This document shows positions 13,266-26,721 of a stretch of 64,000 nt of DNA, in pieces. A program made the position numbers and the translations under genes. Location of the stretch: contig JAFMSR010000005.1 in the NCBI GenBank assembly GCA_022818135.1, forward strand, positions 38,037,736 to 38,101,735. The letters run 5' to 3'. Below the pieces are notes generated by a model. It did not search any database. It was not told the origin of the DNA and worked only from the letters and a program-made list of their open reading frames with translations. The stretch's first letter is position 1; the number at the start of each line of letters is the position of its first letter. Origin of the DNA: Saxidomus purpurata. Taxonomy: Eukaryota > Mollusca > Bivalvia > Venerida > Veneridae.

Positions 13266-15379
13266 ATTCACTGATAAAGAACTCGAATTGGTGTGATTAG
13301 CCATCACTATAGATTAAAATAACGAATTCTTTTATATTCCATATCAAATTACTCGTTACTGATTAAGTGATTAATAGTGGCATACGCAGCTTATGCTGTT
13401 CCATATTCAATTCAGCAGACTTTTATTTTTCCGTTTGTGCAATACATTTATAGCAGAGATTCATCTTGCAATAGACAGATACTTGTGAAGAAAGAGAATA
13501 AAAGTGTCATGAGTACACAGTCAACATGCAAATCAGAACTTTGAAAGCATCAATTACGTATTCCAATATTCAGACAGAAGACACTCAGCATGTCATAACA
13601 ATTGTAATTGTACACATCTACATAGCCTGCAAAGTGTTCAGGAAGATCACCTCCATCTTTACCTAGCATGTTATTTCTGTAGTTGCAACAAGTGTAGATA
13701 GTGGACATCAAGTAAATCTGATAATAGTCTACACTGCTTGCTGAATGATTGGTAAATATTTATGAAATACCCTATGAACCATCTATGGTACAGTCCAAAA
13801 TTAAAGATGGGTGAGTCCATTATAGAACCAAAGGGTTGTCGGTATGTGAATTTACCATGAGAATAGAAATTAAAACCTACCATACCTTGATTATCAGTTG
13901 TAAGTGCAAATTTGTGAATGCAATGCCATATGAAGCACTGCTTACTTGTATATCATGGTCCTGTAATAGCACCACTGCTAGACATGAACGTTAGAACATT
14001 CAATTCATTCATTAGGTCAGTTTTGACACTGATCTTTACACATGCCATATACTGTAACCCTAGGCACTTGATTGGGATAAATTGTCAGGTCTGAATGTAG
14101 TCTCAGAGAAACATAGTTGATTGTTGTCTGCCTTCTTACAGAAAATACCTGCTTAAATGTCTGGTATATTGTAGACAATGCACTTGTTTAGAGGAAATTG
14201 GTATATTGGTTCCAATCTCTGGTTGCAAATATCAAGGTTCCCTGCTTAAAATGTTACATGTTTATATGTTGCCAAACGTTATTTATTTACTGGGTAATAT
14301 TGCTTTATTTGAGATTGTTTACAAAATAATTACAACAATTCTGAGGTTCTTGGAATAAGAAAGAAATGTTGGAACCAAAATGCTATGTACTTTAAAATTG
14401 CTGTACAAATAAGTTATTACACATGTATGTATAAATTCTAGGGAAATAAAGTATACTTCTGTTGCCATGTAATTATTTCAATAATTCAAAAAGTACTCCA
14501 GATTTGGGTAAAATTTGGTTCTTATTTTAATGGTATTTTAATGAAGTATGTCAGAGAATTGTTGTCCAAGGTATATTGTTATATATTGTGATTGTTACAG
14601 TCAATGTGTTAATATTTATATGAATTATATTTTATCATACTGGTAATCTTTTATGGTTATTGGTTTCCATATTATGTGATATATGTACATAAGTGTGAGT
14701 ATACCTTACATGTATATACATGTATGTATAATGTCAGTAACTGATAATACATGTGCATTGTAAAACATTTCACACAGGTTCATAATAAACTTCTTAAAAC
14801 ATCCATTTTTCTTACCATTTGTATGTCCCACTCATTGCTAGGTCAGGAAAAGTTTGTTGTTCATCTTCCAAGAAGTATTTAACCTGGAGTCATGAAACTT
14901 TAAGAAAAATAGACATCATAATGAATTGTACACGTAAGGTTTGATTTTGGTTTCAGTTTGAAATGGAGATGCTAATGTTCTTTGCAATGATATGTAGTTC
15001 AATAAAAGAAACTACTCTCAAGTTATAAATAGGAAGCAAAATGTCATTTGTCCTGATGTTCTTTTCCCGCTAACAATGAGACCATATCCTTCTTACAGAT
15101 TATTATGGGGCATGTTATGCAAATTTTTCATTTATAAATTATATATAGTGCTCTCACAATCCTCTGTGAATACTGAATTAAAAACTGTAATAAGGTATAG
15201 ACAACACTAAATTCATTATTTACAGGCTACTCGCCTTCTTACACTTGAATATAAGCATTTATATTTATTTGTATTACATTATGACAGGCTTGTAACTTTT
15301 GGATGCCTACTTTGCGTCTTTGTATAACCATTTATACTTGTGCACCAAGCATTATGCATTGTGGTAAAAGTGCTATTTC

Positions 15380-15995
15380 TATTATGCCCCTGAAGGGTAG
15401 CATTAAAATCGCACTGTCCTTCTGTCTGTTCGTCCATCTGTCTATCTGTCTGTGCGTCTGCCCTTTCATTTTTCCGTGTCTGGGCTGTAACTTTTTATGC
15501 CCCCGAAGGGTGGCATATTAAAATATTAAAGTCTATGCGTCCCCACTCGCACATTCGTGTCCAGACTGTAACTTTGACATGCATTGCATTGATTGATTTA
15601 AAAATAACTTGGCACAAATGTTCAGCACATCAAGCCGATGTGTCGTGTGCGAGACCTATGTCCCTACTTCAAATGTCAAGGTCACACCTAGTGTTTAAAA
15701 GTAATGGAATACTGTATGCATGGTAACTCTATCATGCATGGAAGGATTTTAAAATTACATATTATTGAGCACACGGAGAGGACACAGACTGTGAGACACC
15801 TCTATCAGAGGCATTTGTCACTTGTTCAGCACATCAAGACCACATGTCGTGTGCAAGACCCACGTCCTTACCTCAAAGGTCAAGGTCACACTTAGAGTTT
15901 GAAGGTACTGGAATCCTGTATGCATGGTAACTCTGTCTTTCAGAGGCATTTGTCACTTGTGAGGGACTTGTGAGGGACAGCTCTTGTTTGTATCT
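15380..15995 (+). repeat. Bivalve-type dispersed repeat, second copy
   Basis: Begins tatgcccctgaagggtagca and repeats that phrase near 15498. It carries a CTGTCTGTCC-type tract, then at least two tandem modules of about 200 bp, each with ttcagcacatcaag, gtcgtgtgc, gacc and caaggtcacac. It ends gagggacagctcttgtttg. It is the same family as 3850-4710. Confidence 0.75.
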
Positions 15996-16839
15996 AAATT
16001 TCTCGGTTAATACCTAACATCATTCTTAATTCTATTTACATCACTGAAGAAGTTGTGCTAACTAAGACACAAATTGATGAATGTCTTAAATGAATTAAAA
16101 CTTAAAAAATTATAATTCAACTGTGATGGTTGAAAATACATGTATTGCAATAACTGCCAGTTAGAATTGTGGAAGGTAATGCAAAAAATTCAGTAAATTG
16201 TTTTGAAATTAATTCAACCAAGTGCCAACCATTAAACAATATAACACATGACAACACATATTGAACATGAAAGCTTTAATGCCAAGCATTTTTAATGTAA
16301 AGTACCAAAATCGATACCGTTATCAAACAACAACTACATGTACATTCTACATAAACAGTCACCTGGTATTGTATTAAATTTCACATTTGGCACTAATTAA
16401 AGCCAATTAGACTGAGAAATGTCACAAAATGTCATGAGAGGTATCACAGTATACAAATGAGATATCACAGATGTTTCAAGTTAAAATATGTAAATGAAAA
16501 ATGAGAAATGTATTCCCCGAGTAGACTTCCCAAGCAAATGTTAAACCCATAACTAATTCTTTGTAACAACAATTTGCCCCCATTTCCCTTTTACACGATG
16601 TAATGCTCAACAAAGGACGGAATCTACACTTGCTATAACATGAATATTCCTACACTGTACAACTGCTGCTTCCAGGCCGCACACAGACGAACCAAACGTT
16701 CAAAACTTCTTGCGAAAACTTAAGCATCTGACAGGTTTAAAGCAACACTAAATTTAGCCACAATATCTCTAAGCACCTTTTTCTTCACCACTTGTACAAA
16801 AATTTCAATTCAAGACATGCCTGTAGCATGATCAAATAA

Positions 16840-18048
16840 CTATCGTCTACTACCCTTGGCTGACCTAACATTTAATGTCGCGTGTTTTGTGGTTCCGCCC
16901 ACTGGTACCCACTTTCCAGAAGTAGTGTCATTCTGTTTTGAAATTGGCGGTAAACCTTGCGTTTTTCCATGTGTTGCCCCTTTTGTCAGAGACGTCATTG
17001 ACGGCATAGACGTTCGCACCGTTGCATTTGGCTTTGGTGGTGGAGCTTGGCGAGACGTTAGGGGCATGCGCATACCAAAATTCGGACTTCTATGAATAGG
17101 TCGTGGAGACTTAAAATTGTTCACATCCAATTTTTCAGTGGTCTTTGTTTTCATTTCTGGTTCAGGTTTAATTGTTCCTTTCAATAAAATATCTTTAATG
17201 TCTCTGACGTCACTGGATATTTCAAAGTTTTGTTCACGAAGGTTTCTCATTTCCATGTACTGTTGTTTCATAACCTCTCTCATTCTCTCAACCTCGGATC
17301 TCATTGCTTTACTCGCTCGTTCAAGCTCATCCTTAAATTTTTCACTAATGGCACCCTTTTCTGCTTCGAGACCATTCATTTTTGTGTTTTGCTGATCTAT
17401 GATTAGTTTAGCTCTTCCAAGTTCTTTTTCCATTGATGTGACTTTGTCTTTCATAGACGCTATTTCATGTCTGAGCTTTCGTATCTCTTCGTTTTGTTCC
17501 TTGTAACCAGTGTCTGATTCTAATTTATGTTTGTCATTTTTAAGTTTTCCAACTCTTTTCTGTAACTGTTCTGCGTATCCCTCCGTTTGTTTCACAAGTT
17601 CTTTCAAATCAAATATTTCTTTTTCCTTTTGCTGAATTTGGAAATCTTTAGTTTGCCCTTCTTTAACTAAAACAGTCACTCTTCCATCTCTGCGGACTAA
17701 AGAGTCTTTCAGTTCATTTATTTCATCTTCCTTTTTATCAAGTTCCCTTTCTTTTTCTTTGATTATGTTGTATTTTTCAGAATCGTGATTCTTTGATTCA
17801 ACAGTTAATCTCATTCTCAAAGCATCAATCTGTTGTTCTAGCGCTTTATTCATGTTTATGACAGTTTCCAACACACCGACTGCTTCCGGAGGCATGGATA
17901 TACTACTGATGCCCTCCCCCGGACTGTCGCCAGAGGTAGCCGTGGACGGCCGGGAAACAGACGGCGATGGCTCGCTTGACGGAACTCCAAGGGAGCCATC
18001 ATGTGAGCGAGATGTCATCAAACTATGGCCTTGAATGCCCAGTTTGTC
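16840..18048 (-). CDS. Coiled-coil paralogue 1, main exon
   Basis: Acceptor ttgattccag, read on the minus strand, ends at 18049, and the exon opens Asp-Lys-Leu-Gly-Ile-Gln-Gly. It holds almost the whole protein in one uninterrupted frame of 402 codons plus stop. The matching exon of paralogue 2 also begins with a Gly-Leu-x-x-Ile-Gln-Gly-type motif, so the intron position is shared. Confidence 0.88.
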   Translation of the reverse strand, partial: DKLGIQGHSLMTSRSHDGSLGVPSSEPSPSVSRPSTATSGDSPGEGISSISMPPEAVGVLETVINMNKALEQQIDALRMRLTVESKNHDSEKYNIIKEKERELDKKEDEINELKDSLVRRDGRVTVLVKEGQTKDFQIQQKEKEIFDLKELVKQTEGYAEQLQKRVGKLKNDKHKLESDTGYKEQNEEIRKLRHEIASMKDKVTSMEKELGRAKLIIDQQNTKMNGLEAEKGAISEKFKDELERASKAMRSEVERMREVMKQQYMEMRNLREQNFEISSDVRDIKDILLKGTIKPEPEMKTKTTEKLDVNNFKSPRPIHRSPNFGMRMPLTSRQAPPPKPNATVRTSMPSMTSLTKGATHGKTQGLPPISKQNDTTSGKWVPVGGTTKHATLNVRSAKGSRR

Positions 18049-18829
18049 CTGGAATCAATAAAGAACGCTCATTAAAAAGCGAACTTTTCAATATTACATC
18101 AGTCATGATTACAGACACATTCAGAGGTAGATGATCCTGGAATGAAACGCTGATATACCTTACAATACCAAGTTTAATATATTATAGCAGGACATTTGCT
18201 CGAACTGTGTTCAGTTAAAAAAGCTGACAGTATCCATTTCCAGATTATTTAGTATAAGTCAGATTTGTATGTATGCAATATATAATACGCATATAAGAAA
18301 CACTGATAAAGTGAGAAAATGAAATGATCAACGTCTTAAGTTAGAAGGAATCTACAAAATGACTATACAACTGCCAAAGAAATCGAAACGAAACGATTAA
18401 TGGATGTATTTTGACTGGTACTATAGGACAAATACATTGTACATGCATTCCTAAAACATAACCTTCATTGTGATTGTTTTTAAACAGATCATTATCGAAG
18501 ATATATAGCCTTACCCGTCTGTAGCTTCGCAGTGCCTAAGTTTGTGGCCAAAGTTCTAAAAGAACGAATATTGGATGATAAGTTTGTGGCCAAAGTTCTA
18601 AAAGAACGAATATTGGATGACCTTTGATTATATTTCATCAGTTTTTGTTTTAAAACTTAGATCTTTTTCAAATTAGAAATTGACCAGACTATCCACATTG
18701 AAGTCGAAAATGGTATAGTAAGGAAGACGAAGATACCACACGCTTTCTAATATTGAAGAAAACATACCCTTGAGGCATCGATTTTATCACCTGGTGCCAT
18801 TACTGTGCCGCCCGTCGCCATGGCTGAAC
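16840..18829 (-). CDS. Unnamed coiled-coil protein, paralogue 1 (two coding exons)
   Basis: Coding exon 1 is 18768-18821 (ATG at 18821, with 5' UTR to the acceptor at 18829) and coding exon 2 is 16840-18048. They join in phase 0 at Ser-Arg|Asp-Lys and give 420 residues. Order: a short N-terminus MATGGTVMAPGDKID; a Ser/Pro/Gly-rich disordered stretch to about residue 75; a continuous heptad coiled coil, about 80-320, rich in K/E; then a Pro/Ser/Thr-rich basic tail ending KGSRR. The best-conserved block against the copy at 33328-34643 is EVERMREVMKQQYMEMRNLR, followed by EQN and an S-x-D-x-x-DI motif. No enzymatic motif, signal peptide or membrane helix is seen. A cytoskeletal or scaffold role is plausible but unproven, and I do not recognise the family. 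Confidence 0.85.
18538..18621. repeat. Exact 42-bp tandem duplication
   Basis: Two adjacent copies starting aagtttgtggccaaagttct and ending ttggatgat / ttggatgac, differing at the last base. It lies in the intron of coiled-coil paralogue 1. Confidence 0.9.
18768..18829 (-). CDS. Coiled-coil paralogue 1, first coding exon
   Basis: The acceptor gtctttcag precedes gttcagccATG. There are eighteen codons, then donor gtatgt. An acceptor upstream of the ATG implies at least one further 5' UTR exon at higher coordinates, which I could not place. Confidence 0.75.
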
Positions 18830-21800
18830 CTGAAAGACAAACAGCTTTGTTAACCCTCTGAAAGACATACACTTTTAAATTAAAGGAATAGTCTTAAAGC
18901 GTTTTGTTAAAGTGTGCTTACAGCCCAATAAATGAATATTTTTTCTAATATTTTTATTAAATCATTAAGTTTAAGTGCATATATTGAAGAGTAAGAGCAC
19001 TACTGTTCTAAGCCTGTCTGAAACATTGGTAAAGATAGAATAGTAAGGCATAAGCCCCTTGTAAATGCGATGTGGATGAAATAAAAACCGGATTATTTAC
19101 AAAGTCTTCTATGACAAATTCGTTGGACTTGATCCAATTATCGTCTTATATTGGGTTGATAATGATACGCATTTAAATGGCCTGTCATATTTAAGTTTGA
19201 TTATGAAAACATTCTTAAGATTTTGTGGTCTATTTCGGTTGTTCACGACAATAAATGTCGGTTTCCTCAGCAACTGTTTCGTCATCGGCTCCTGGTAACA
19301 ATTAACAGATTTCTGCTAACAGCAAATCTTTTATTGAAGGGCCACAATGACATTTCAGGGTTGTTTACATATGTGTGCTTATGACAATGTATTTGCTCTT
19401 TGCACTTTCCACTTGATAACACATCATGACGGAAAGATTGTATGACATATTTTTAAAACTTCGTTATAACATTTCTTGATACAATAGAATAGGGTCATGA
19501 GAATAGGAAAATAAGACCATGCAAGGACAGTCAAAAGCACCATGGTGAGCAAGGCAATGTTCTTAATGAAATAGTAATGTAATCCGGAGGCCGAATACAA
19601 TCACCGAGCAATGGCTTTCCCCACGTCTCATAATACCAATGTCAATCCAAAGGAGAAAGCATTTCGAAACCTTGTTTTGCATTCGATATGAAATAATAAA
19701 TACCCTATTAAGGTAACAAGCAAATTTGCGAAGTTAATAACACACTTATAACACACGAATTAAAAACAAAAGAATACCAATTCTCCGGAGAATTATCTCG
19801 TGCGCCATCTGTAATGCCCGAGTTTTCGAATCCATAATTATTTACTTTTTAATGTGAACAATTCCTATATAATCGTACATGAACATTAAACACCATGTTT
19901 GTATACAAGATACGCGATGTATTGAACTCCGGTATAAATTCCCCACTCTGTATAATGCGATTACTCGGCAGACTGGGTCTTATCAAGCTAGTAAACTTTT
20001 CAACTTTGACACCCAAGCAAATCCTTTTACTTACTAGTATTATATTTTACTTATTGCGAGTATGCAATGCAGCAGAAATAAAATTGAATTTATTTCTCTC
20101 AAATGATCATATTTTATCTTATTTCTTTTTAGTAGCAAAGCTGTTTGTTCAAATCACTCTCTGAGTTTGAAGAATTTATTTTGTAACCTCGACGATAAAT
20201 ACTAGCGGAAATCTACGCAACTTGTTTCGTTGAATGGGCATATCTCTTGGAAGTTCTACGCAATATAGTTCTCTCGGATCGCATTGAAATTACTTAAGTG
20301 GTTTGATTAATGTCTTCCGAACCTCTGACCTAATGACTAACAATATGAGTTACTATGAGTAGAAATCTATTACCACAATGAGGTCACAGCTATCGTAGCC
20401 ATTGGCCAACGGATTCCAATACCACGGGGCTTTCTTTGAAGTATAAGCTATCTGCTTTGATAGTATGTGAGCATAGGGGTCTTTTACTCAAAGACGGTTA
20501 TTTTCAATTTCGAGACCGAGACAACCCTGACATCCAACCCACTAATTTCAGAAAATATTGAATTTCATAATTTAGTTACTGTTCATATTAAACTTAGTCC
20601 TCGGGCGTTTCAGAACTTTGGGCTGAAGAAATACTCTTTTATTAGAGAGAAACCATAGTTATAAACATGTTTATGTCATTTCGACCTTGACTTCTCATTT
20701 ACTGGCTTCAGTATCGAGGGCAAATACTTTTTAAAAGGACCGTGCGCAATCTATGTATAAAACTTAACTTGAGAGAACATCCACTTTCTTCCTGTACTTG
20801 AAAGAAAATCGTTTCAATGTTAGTCACGGAATAGGTCATTTACTGTTAATACCAAGAACCAGCATCCTGTCATAAATAGTGATTGCAATTTGTGAGTGAA
20901 AAATCATCTATAGTGCAAAATAGGAAACAGTTGAAAATTTGGACAATTTCAAAGAACACTACTCTGCCGTGCTTAAAACAAGAGGGCCAAAATGGCTCTA
21001 TATCGCTCACCTGGCTACCATTGGCTGTAATACAAGGTCATCAATAGCAGAAAGGGTCAATTTTGACCTGGGGGACATGATTTGAACATACTGGAAGATG
21101 TCAACTAGGCAATGATACATGCCGCATATCTAAGCACTGTGGTTTCAGAAATAAAGATTTTCAAAGTTTTTCCTACGTAAGCCTATGTAAAACCAACAGT
21201 CCCCCGGGCGGTGTCAATTTTGAGCCGGGGATAATAATTTGAACAATCTAAGTAGAGGTCCGCTAGGCAATGCCAAATGCTAAATATCTAAGTTCTAGAC
21301 CTTGTGGTTTCAGAGAAGAAGATTTTTTAAAGTTTTTCCTACATAAGCCTACGTAAGAACAAGTGACTCCCGAGCAGTGTCAGTTTTGACCAGGGGGTCA
21401 TAATTTGAACAATCTTGGTAGAAGTCCACTAGGTTATGCCACACTCTGAATATCTGAGCTCTAGACGAAGAAGATTTTAAAGGTTTTCCTATACATGTAT
21501 AAGCCTATGTAAAAACAATTGACCCCCGTGCAGACATAAAATAACAAAGCGTTTTACAGAACAGCAACCCACACGTGTAACCAGCCAGTTACGAGCATTT
21601 TCCTTTTATTTAGTACGATATCAATTCTTTTCGCTCACGTTTTACCAATTTCTAGTAAATTCAAATTTAATTTGATCATTAAATTTTCATGTTTGTGCAA
21701 TCCAGTTTTAACCCATATTTATCTTTGCATTTTTCATATGTACCATGGCAGGAAAACGATTTAAACGCTTACATACCTTTGTAATAAAGTGTAAGTTTGT

Positions 21801-24800
21801 GCATGTTGCGGTCACTGAAATTACTCCAAACTATCCATTTTTATTTATGTTTTATTTGTATATTTCCTGTGTTCGTAGTATATTTAAAAGGAAAATCGAA
21901 ATTTTATGCATTGCTAAAATCAAGTATAAAATTCGTTTTATATTCCTGTCATTTTTTCCAACACGGACTCCATTTAAATTGCTTATACGTAGATTCGTCA
22001 AAAGAGCAGAATACTTTGACAAAACATGCTGCAATTAATACTGTACAGTGTTCTTCTCGACACAAAACTTCGAGGGCCATTCCAACATTATGAATGGCAA
22101 CGTTTAATGCAAACAAGATCAGTTTTACATGGTTTATAAAGAATAAGTAAGCTCTGACCTAAGTTCGATATTCAATCCTAAATCGGCAATCGATGTTAGA
22201 AATTTAATAGATAAAGTTAACGTACATTGATGAAAAATTCAGATAGATTATCAATTTAATTCAAGTTCAAGATGGTTTACTGTGAGAACATAGTGGGCAT
22301 ATTAAAAAATAAGCCGTTTTGCTTAAGACATGTTAAACACCCTCAAATTTTGATGATAAAATAACTTCAGTCATTTATAGGTGACCTGGACTGCCACAGG
22401 GTTGGAAGTCAAAGGAACTAGTTGGTCCTCGGCGTACATCTTTAATTTTCGTTACGGTGTTTCGTTCATTTGCATAGTAGTTACATTTTTATGAAAACAA
22501 TATATTTTAAATTATCATTTTGAAGAAAAATTATAAATAATAGTACCTGGTTATGAATATCCATGTACCGTATTTCTTGTTTGTAATAATGCATCGATAC
22601 AAGAAACGATAATATATTATCAAGCCGAGCAGAAAGAAGAAAAGGTTCGATATACACTGTACGTAACTACTTTCGCGATCTAGTCGATGTTGCGATCAGC
22701 GTTTTCGCGTTCTTTGTTTTTCTTTTCTTTTTGTTGGGGTGGGGGTTAAGAGAGAGGGGGTGACTACAGGACTATCATAGCTATATCGACTTTGTCAATG
22801 TTGACTAATCATTGTTCCTGGTCTGTGGAAGTACTTGACACATTACCTCTACAGAAACTGACAAACTTTAGATAAAAAATGACTTTGAAACCCGAGCCAA
22901 TGACTTTCGACCAATGTACAATTGCCAGGCTAAATAGACAGTTCGCTTCGGGGTGTCTGTGCTCACAATTGATCTATGATTAAAATTGTCATCTTCATCA
23001 ATTGAATCGCAATTACTTATCAGCCATGCACACACATTTAAAGGAAAACGTATTATATTTGTTTCTGCTACTTGAATAAATAGAAGCACCACCGGAGTCG
23101 TGAACACATGCAGACGCGTTATAAACTAAAAGAAAGTAGTACTGAGCGTAATGCAGCTTACGAGGAACTCAGTCATTTACCTAAAGTCATATACAGCACT
23201 GTGAATGATTAAACATAGTATAAGCCTATGTAAATAAAGTAGCATATCTGAAAAGCTATATTTATTTTTGCAGTTTTGAGTCGGGAAAATTCTTTTCACT
23301 GGATCAATACCTTCGATTTATCATGTTTCCTTTGTATAGACAATTTTTCATGCACACAGAGTTCCCGTCATTTACTTCCGTTCAAGTACCAGTGTGTTTT
23401 AAATGCAAAATTAATGACTGAATTATTGAAACTTTACAACCAAATAACCGAAACGTAATTTATAAAATTTGAAGTGTTATTTGTTTATTCAGTTAAGTGA
23501 TCTTTATATTCCACTTGATTAAAAAAATAGTTTTTCTTGATGTGGAAGTGCACGGTTCAACCAGTTTAAGCAGTCGCCCGGATGAAAGAGCCACCTGCCT
23601 AAAGCAAGCAGTGTCGTTATTATCTCAAGCAGTCGTTTAAAGATAAGTAAACCTTTACTGAACAGACACCTGTTGTAAGTGATGTATACATGGTCTGGCT
23701 GGTTAACACGGGTTCCGGTGTCATGATTCAACTTTCATTGTGCCAATTATTCCCGTGACACTATTAATGTGGTCAATATGTTTGGTTTCAAGGAAATGAA
23801 AATCATATACTGTCTATAATTGTCTAAGAACAAGTCTTAAAATAGATTAAATTGATATGTCTATAATACTGTAACCATATAAAATATCAAAGATTACTAG
23901 AAATGAAAGACTTACCAATTTTAATTATAGGCACTGGCTTTTTCGGCACATACTGTTCTCTCTTTGTCATAATGTTAATTATTTCAACAATTAATTATCA
24001 ATTAAGATACACACAGTTTTTATTAATTACTCATTAATAAGCGTTCTAGGAAAGCTACATGTCATTCCTCAACACGTCACCTTTAATAAAAGACATTTAA
24101 ACTCTTACAACTACCGGTATGGTTTTGTTTAAAATACCCGAATGAGACACAGAAATAGTAAAACTGAACAAAGGTGTCTTTGTGTTCGTCCTGACCTTGC
24201 TATATTATTATTTATGTTAAACCTTAAGGATAAATAATGAGGCCTTATGTATATAAATCGTAAGATCTTTGTGGTTTTCTGATATTTTATGGTAATGTCT
24301 AATCAAGTATACAGTACAATCTTGTGACAGCGTGAACGATTTTTGATAAAAACTACCCGTCTTTTGTTATTAAGGCCATCAATATTTCTTTTGTAACTCT
24401 TAAACCGCAGTCAACTCAATCCGATTTATTTAAGCTCGTCGGTTTTGACCATATGGAGATTGAGCCAGCACCTTCTAGGTCCAGTGGTCGACGTACAAGA
24501 ACTATGGTCAAGTCACTGTTCCCAGGAAAACATGGCTTGCATGATTGCTACGTCCTCGCTTTGGTTTGTTCAAACCAACAGACACTTAATATGTTGGAAG
24601 CCTTCTCTTGTTTAGCTTAGTCATTCTGTATAGATTGACCGGGACACATGATTATCTTTAATATCAATACTTGAGGATTTTTCTCGATACCAATCGCTTT
24701 CCGACCAACCGTATTTTGTATAGCCTAATCATTAAACATGTTTTTGTATATTAATAAAGATACGGTATGAATGCACGAATCATTAAAAAGACATGTAAGG

Positions 24801-24990
24801 TTTAAGCAGAATCGGTTGGTTGCCATCACTATTTATCTCAGTACGGACAAGAAAGGTATTATGAGACAAATAAGAAAAAAGCTTCAGCTTATCGAGTTTT
24901 GACGCCGCATCCATAGAAAAACAATACTGGCTTGAGTCCATATAAAGCTGACCTTTGCAAGCAAAGGCCGACACCCGCTTAGAACGCAAC
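18830..24990. other. Intergenic region upstream of coiled-coil paralogue 1
   Basis: No coding exon can be supported. It should contain the promoter and any non-coding first exon of the minus-strand gene. One dispersed repeat (20975-21545) is present. A G-rich run sits near 22735-22760 (ttggggtgggggttaag). I see nothing else of note. Confidence 0.5.
20975..21545 (+). repeat. Dispersed repeat with tandem ~150-bp core modules (copy 1)
   Basis: Opens aaaacaagagggccaaaatg then gctctatatcgctcacctgg. It then repeats a module about three times: ...cccccgggcggtgtcaattt, gaacaatct..gtagaggtcc, aatatctaagttctaga, tgtggtttcagagaagaag and tttttcctacataagcctac. The same order is found at 56865-57745. It is truncated before the terminal part. 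Confidence 0.8.
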
Positions 24991-24994
24991 ATAG
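24991..24994. repeat. Target-site duplication ATAG (left)
   Basis: ATAG directly abuts the TGTGGTAAAC end of the left LTR and is repeated after the CGACA end of the right LTR at 31955-31958. Confidence 0.85.
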
Positions 24995-26707
24995 TGTGGT
25001 AAACCTGCCCTTCGGGGGCAAGCTCGGTTTCAAATGATCCTCGGAATAGACTTAGTTCGTGGGCTTTCAATTTATTAATCAGGATGACCGACACCACTGA
25101 CCATTTATAAGACCGGTCAGAAGTCTTTTACACTCGGGGTTCAAGAGCCGAGTGCATTAAATGTTCCATTGTTCAAATTGTTCTGTGTTGCCAGGGTAAA
25201 TGGCTTAAGTTCTGGGATCAAGTTTTCTTATTTGTTATCTCCCTTTCATTCCTTAACTATTCCGTTGAAAAAGCCAACACCATTTGTTTTCATACATTTA
25301 TTTTACCTCAGCAACAAGTTCTACATATATTTACAAAAAGTCTAAGAGTTATTCAGTGTGCTTCAAATGTTATGTCTTGTTTTCATAGTTTACACACCAA
25401 TCTTAAACTGTATCACAAAAGTGCCTGTTTAGGATGTTGAGAATATTCAAGCACAACGTAAGATATTTAGTTAAAATTATTCCCAGAGAAATCTTCATGT
25501 CCAATAAAGTTCCATGATAAAATTCCAAATTTTCATTGTTTTTATTCTCAGAGTTTACTCATCAAAAATATTAACTAATTGTTGTCACTCTAATGTAATT
25601 AATTTCTGTATTAATTTTGAATAGAATTTACTAGTTTTAGTCCATAGTGCCAAAAAGTCCAAAAAGTAAAAGCTCATAAGCCTAGGGATCCAGGCCTTAT
25701 ATAGAGGAGAAGAAATGCTGTCTTCTGATTGGCTAAAAGACCAATCTAATTTTTCACATGATTGGCATTTAAACTCTAACTCCTCCCATAAATTACATTT
25801 TCCAACAAAAGCAACAAAACCAAAAATTGTCATCAAAAACAAAATATTTATATGTAATCTATATAAAACTATGCACACTAACACATAAGTCTCAACAACC
25901 AGATAATTCTTTAAAGCAATTAAAATAGCAGCTATTTCTCTCCCTCCAAAAAATGGGAAAAAACAAATGGCTGACCAAAATGAGTGGTCACTTCTAAGAG
26001 CTGATTTTGCCAATTACAACAAATTAAAGGTCTCAAAAAATACAAAAATATACTTAAAACAAAGCCTTACTATTCAAAAACCTAGCTCTTCAACCATTTG
26101 CCACTAACTTCTTTGTTAACATATTAAAATAGCTGATATTCATTTTCCAAGCACCTGTTACATAAAGATAAGCCTAGCAGAATGAAAAGACAGAAGATAA
26201 ACTTAGTTTGCAGACAAACTCCTGCATGTCATGTTGTGAAATTCCTCACAAACAAAGGTTTTAATATCTATAATAATATGGCGCCTTAAAATTATGCTGA
26301 CTGACTCAAAATGATAGCTTTGAAGCATTCTTTATATTTGGTCTATTTTTAGCATCCGAACAGCATCACTTAGAATGCAGTTTTACAAAACTCTCTATAA
26401 ATCAACATAATTAAACACTAAGACTCTTTTATGAGTAAATGATATCAATATATACATAAGGTACAGTCATAATTTGCTGAATAATGAACCAAAATAGTGA
26501 CTAAGAAAGGATTTTCAATTTTGGCAATATTGAGTTCCGACTTGCAATCTCAATCTACAGAATTGCCTCAAAACTATTCCCTTTCTAATCATGAAACTTT
26601 CAGAAAAGTGAGATAACAAAATTACGCATCTACAAATGGTACTTTATGCACCAGAAACATTGTTACGTCATCATATATACAAAACACAAAATGTCAAGTT
26701 CTCGACA
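24995..26707 (-). repeat. LTR (3' LTR in element orientation)
   Basis: Begins tgtggtaaacctgcccttcg and ends caagttctcgaca on the plus strand. It is nearly identical to 30242-31954 and equal in length. A frame of 142 codons inside it is shared by both LTRs but shows no protein family and is not called. Confidence 0.95.
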
Positions 26708-26710
26708 ACA

Positions 26711-26721
26711 GCTCCCCCTTG
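26711..26721 (-). other. Polypurine tract
   Basis: On the minus strand CAAGGGGGAGC lies four bases before the start of the 3' LTR (TGTCGAGAAC). This is the position where plus-strand priming occurs in LTR elements. Confidence 0.75.

Larger units (their letters stand above)
11347..16839. other. ARFGEF 3' UTR and convergent intergenic region
   Basis: There is no coding region that I can support. The first part is probably the ARFGEF 3' UTR; candidate AATAAA signals occur near 14446 and 14786. Inside are a short tandem repeat (11560-11850), a SINE-like copy (13060-13265) and a dispersed repeat (15380-15995). The remainder is AT-rich single-copy-looking sequence. The coiled-coil gene on the minus strand ends at 16840, so the two genes converge here. 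Confidence 0.55.

Noticed and set aside
16856..17395. Plus-strand frames opposite the coiled-coil exon
   Set aside because: Antisense shadows of a long Lys/Glu-rich coding exon.
25585..26013. 142-codon minus-strand frame inside the left LTR, with a near-identical frame at 30832-31293 in the right LTR
   Set aside because: Present in both LTRs only because the LTRs are duplicates; the start differs by an indel, composition is hydrophobic and random, and no protein family fits.
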